Below are positions 4,726-6,254 of a DNA stretch of 6,254 nt, in pieces. Location of the stretch: NCBI GenBank assembly GCA_937872125.1, contig CALMNY010000246.1:1-6254 (forward strand), read 5' to 3'. Each line of letters starts with the position of its first letter. Position 1 is the first letter of the stretch. Under the pieces are notes generated by a model. That model did no database searches and had not been told where the DNA came from. It saw nothing but the letters and a program-made list of their open reading frames with translations. The position numbers were made by a program, and so were the translations under genes. Origin of the DNA: an uncultured Candidatus Competibacteraceae bacterium (GTDB lineage: Bacteria; Pseudomonadota; Gammaproteobacteria; Competibacterales; Competibacteraceae).

Positions 4726-6254
4726 TCAGCGCAGTTCGCGGCGCAGGATCTTGCCAACGTTCGATTTGGGCAGGCTATCGCGGAATTCGACGTGCCGGGG
4801 CATCTTGTAGCCGGTCAGTTGGGTGCGGCAATGGGCCAGAATCGCCTCGGCGGTCAGTTCCACCCCCGGTTTGAGCACCACGAACACCTTGACCGCCTCG
4901 CCGCTCTTGTCATCCGGCACGCCGATACAGGCGACTTCCAGCACGCCCTCGCAGCCGATCACTACGTCTTCGATCTCGTTGGGGAAGACGTTGAAGCCGG
5001 ACACCAGGATCATGTCCTTCTTGCGATCCACGATGCGGAAAAAGCCCTGCTCATCCACGGTAGCCACGTCACCGGTCAGCAGCCAGCCATCACGGATCGT
5101 GCGTTCGGTGTCGTGAGGCCGTTCCCAATAGCCGCGCATGACCTGCGGGCCTTGCACGCACAACTCGCCGCGCTCGCCCGGCGGGACCTCGTTGCCTTCT
5201 TCGTCGCGCAGTTGCACGTCGGTGGACGGCAAGGGCAGGCCGATGCTGCCGGTGAAACCGGTGATGTTCACCGGGTTGGTGCAGACCACCGGCGCGGCTT
5301 CGGTCAGGCCGTAGCCTTCCAGGATCGGCACGCCGGTCATGGTCTGCCAGCGTTCGGCCACCGCCTTTTGCACCGCCGCGCCGCCGCCAACCGCCAGCCG
5401 CAGCGCCGAAAAGTCCAGCTTGGCGAACTTGTCATTGTTCACCAGCGCGTTGAACAGGGTGTTGACGCCGGTGATCACGGTGAATTTCCACTGACGGATT
5501 TCCTCCACGAACAGCGGAATGTCGCGGGGATTGGTGATCAGCACGTTCAAGCCGCCATGGCGGATGAAGCACATGCAGTTCACGGTCAGGCAGAAGATGT
5601 GATACAGCGGCAGGGCCGTGATCACGATTTCCTCGCCGTCGCGGATCGCCGAACCCACCCAGGCGGAAATCTGCTGCATGTTGGCCAGCATGTTGCGGTG
5701 GGTCAGCATCGCGCCCTTGGACAGGCCAGTGGTGCCACCGGTGTATTGCAGGAAAGCCAGGTCTTCGCCGGTCAGCGCAACCGGCCCCAGCTTGCGGCGT
5801 CCGCCCGCCGCCAGCGCGTCATTGAAGCTGATGGCGCCAGGCAAGCTGTAATTCGGCACCATCTTCTTGATGTGCTTGACCACCAGGTTGACCACCTTGG
5901 CCTTCCAGAATGGCAGCAGATCGCCGATCTCGGTGACGATGGCCTGTTTGACCGCGGTTTTCCCGATCACCTCGGCCAGCACGTGGGCGAAGTTGGCGAG
6001 AATCAGGATCGCCTTGGCCCCGGAATCCTTCAGTTGATGCTCCAGTTCGCGCGGGGTGTAGAGCGGATTGACGTTGACCACGATCAGACCTGCGCGCAGC
6101 ACGCCGAACAGCGCGACCGGATATTGCAGCAGGTTGGGCAGCATGATCGCCACGCGCTCGCCCTTGGCCAACCCCAGATCCTGTTGCAGGTAGGCGGCGA
6201 ACGCCCGGCTCTTCTGGTCCAGCTCGGCGTAGGTCATGCCGTAGCCCATGTTGG
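4726..6254 (-). CDS. fadD: Long-chain fatty-acid-CoA ligase FadD, 5' end cut by window
   Basis: ATP-dependent acyl-CoA synthetase (EC 6.2.1.3) that activates free long-chain fatty acids through an acyl-adenylate to acyl-CoA, usually at the inner face of the cytoplasmic membrane, for beta-oxidation. Numbering from the Met at 6249, the ANL motifs are all present: phosphate-binding [16 protein letters not shown] (169-184), GYGLTEAAP (312-320), the fatty-acyl-CoA signature from DGWLLTGD through [10 protein letters not shown] (387-411, with D394 and R409), [13 protein letters not shown] (418-430), and the C-terminal lysine loop [11 protein letters not shown] with K500. The visible 507 residues compare with about 560 in E. 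coli FadD. The Met at 6249 is not the true start: the frame stays open to the edge, and [22 protein letters not shown] matches an internal FadD segment, so roughly 50 residues lie outside. No regulatory region is visible. The gene is intact otherwise. Confidence 0.95.
   Translation of the reverse strand, partial: NMGYGMTYAELDQKSRAFAAYLQQDLGLAKGERVAIMLPNLLQYPVALFGVLRAGLIVVNVNPLYTPRELEHQLKDSGAKAILILANFAHVLAEVIGKTAVKQAIVTEIGDLLPFWKAKVVNLVVKHIKKMVPNYSLPGAISFNDALAAGGRRKLGPVALTGEDLAFLQYTGGTTGLSKGAMLTHRNMLANMQQISAWVGSAIRDGEEIVITALPLYHIFCLTVNCMCFIRHGGLNVLITNPRDIPLFVEEIRQWKFTVITGVNTLFNALVNNDKFAKLDFSALRLAVGGGAAVQKAVAERWQTMTGVPILEGYGLTEAAPVVCTNPVNITGFTGSIGLPLPSTDVQLRDEEGNEVPPGERGELCVQGPQVMRGYWERPHDTERTIRDGWLLTGDVATVDEQGFFRIVDRKKDMILVSGFNVFPNEIEDVVIGCEGVLEVACIGVPDDKSGEAVKVFVVLKPGVELTAEAILAHCRTQLTGYKMPRHVEFRDSLPKSNVGKILRRELR

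Noticed and set aside
4532..4810. Plus-strand open frame of 92 codons across the intergenic region
   Set aside because: It passes through the terminator and palindrome and then antisense to the fadD end, with no coding signal.
6247..6249. Start codon of fadD at 6249
   Set aside because: The frame is open to the window edge and the local sequence matches an internal part of FadD proteins, so the gene is partial.

Overview
The window looks like a chromosomal stretch from a GC-rich, polyhydroxyalkanoate (PHA)-storing proteobacterium, most likely a gammaproteobacterium. The main pointers are a FadD-type acyl-CoA ligase, a small PHA-system protein and a 'FFLEELY motif' protein, a combination typical of Gammaproteobacteria. 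A relative of the Competibacter/Contendobacter group would fit, but that placement is inference only. There are seven protein-coding genes and no rRNA or tRNA gene.

Layout, left to right. Positions 1-125 carry no gene, but hold a CRISPR-repeat-like block at the very edge and a GC-rich stem-loop. Positions 126-789 (minus strand) are a VapBC-type toxin-antitoxin pair: a ribbon-helix-helix antitoxin overlapping a PIN-domain ribonuclease. Positions 790-878 are a divergent intergenic region with short tandem repeats. Positions 879-3814 (plus strand) carry a UMF1-family MFS transporter, a secreted family I.5-like zinc-containing lipase and a small PHA-system (granule-region family) protein. The last of these ends tail-to-tail with the next gene, the two stop codons sharing one CTAG. 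Positions 3811-4533 (minus) encode a FFLEELY-motif protein of unknown function. Positions 4534-4725 are intergenic, with a strong intrinsic-terminator hairpin and a perfect 13-bp-arm palindrome of the kind seen as dispersed repeats. Positions 4726-6254 (minus) are fadD, cut by the right edge so that its N-terminus is missing.

A plausible theme is lipid scavenging feeding storage polymer: the lipase releases fatty acids outside the cytoplasm, FadD activates them to acyl-CoA for beta-oxidation, and the PHA-system protein belongs to the granule side. The MFS transporter's substrate is unknown and the toxin-antitoxin pair is probably an unrelated accessory insertion. I do not see a clearly new multi-gene system. 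The features most worth a second look are the Geobacillus-like zinc lipase in a proteobacterial setting, the triple GAGGCACT repeat in the ribosome-binding region of the PHA gene, the terminator placed about 20 nt before the FFLEELY gene, and the perfect palindrome at 4641-4669.
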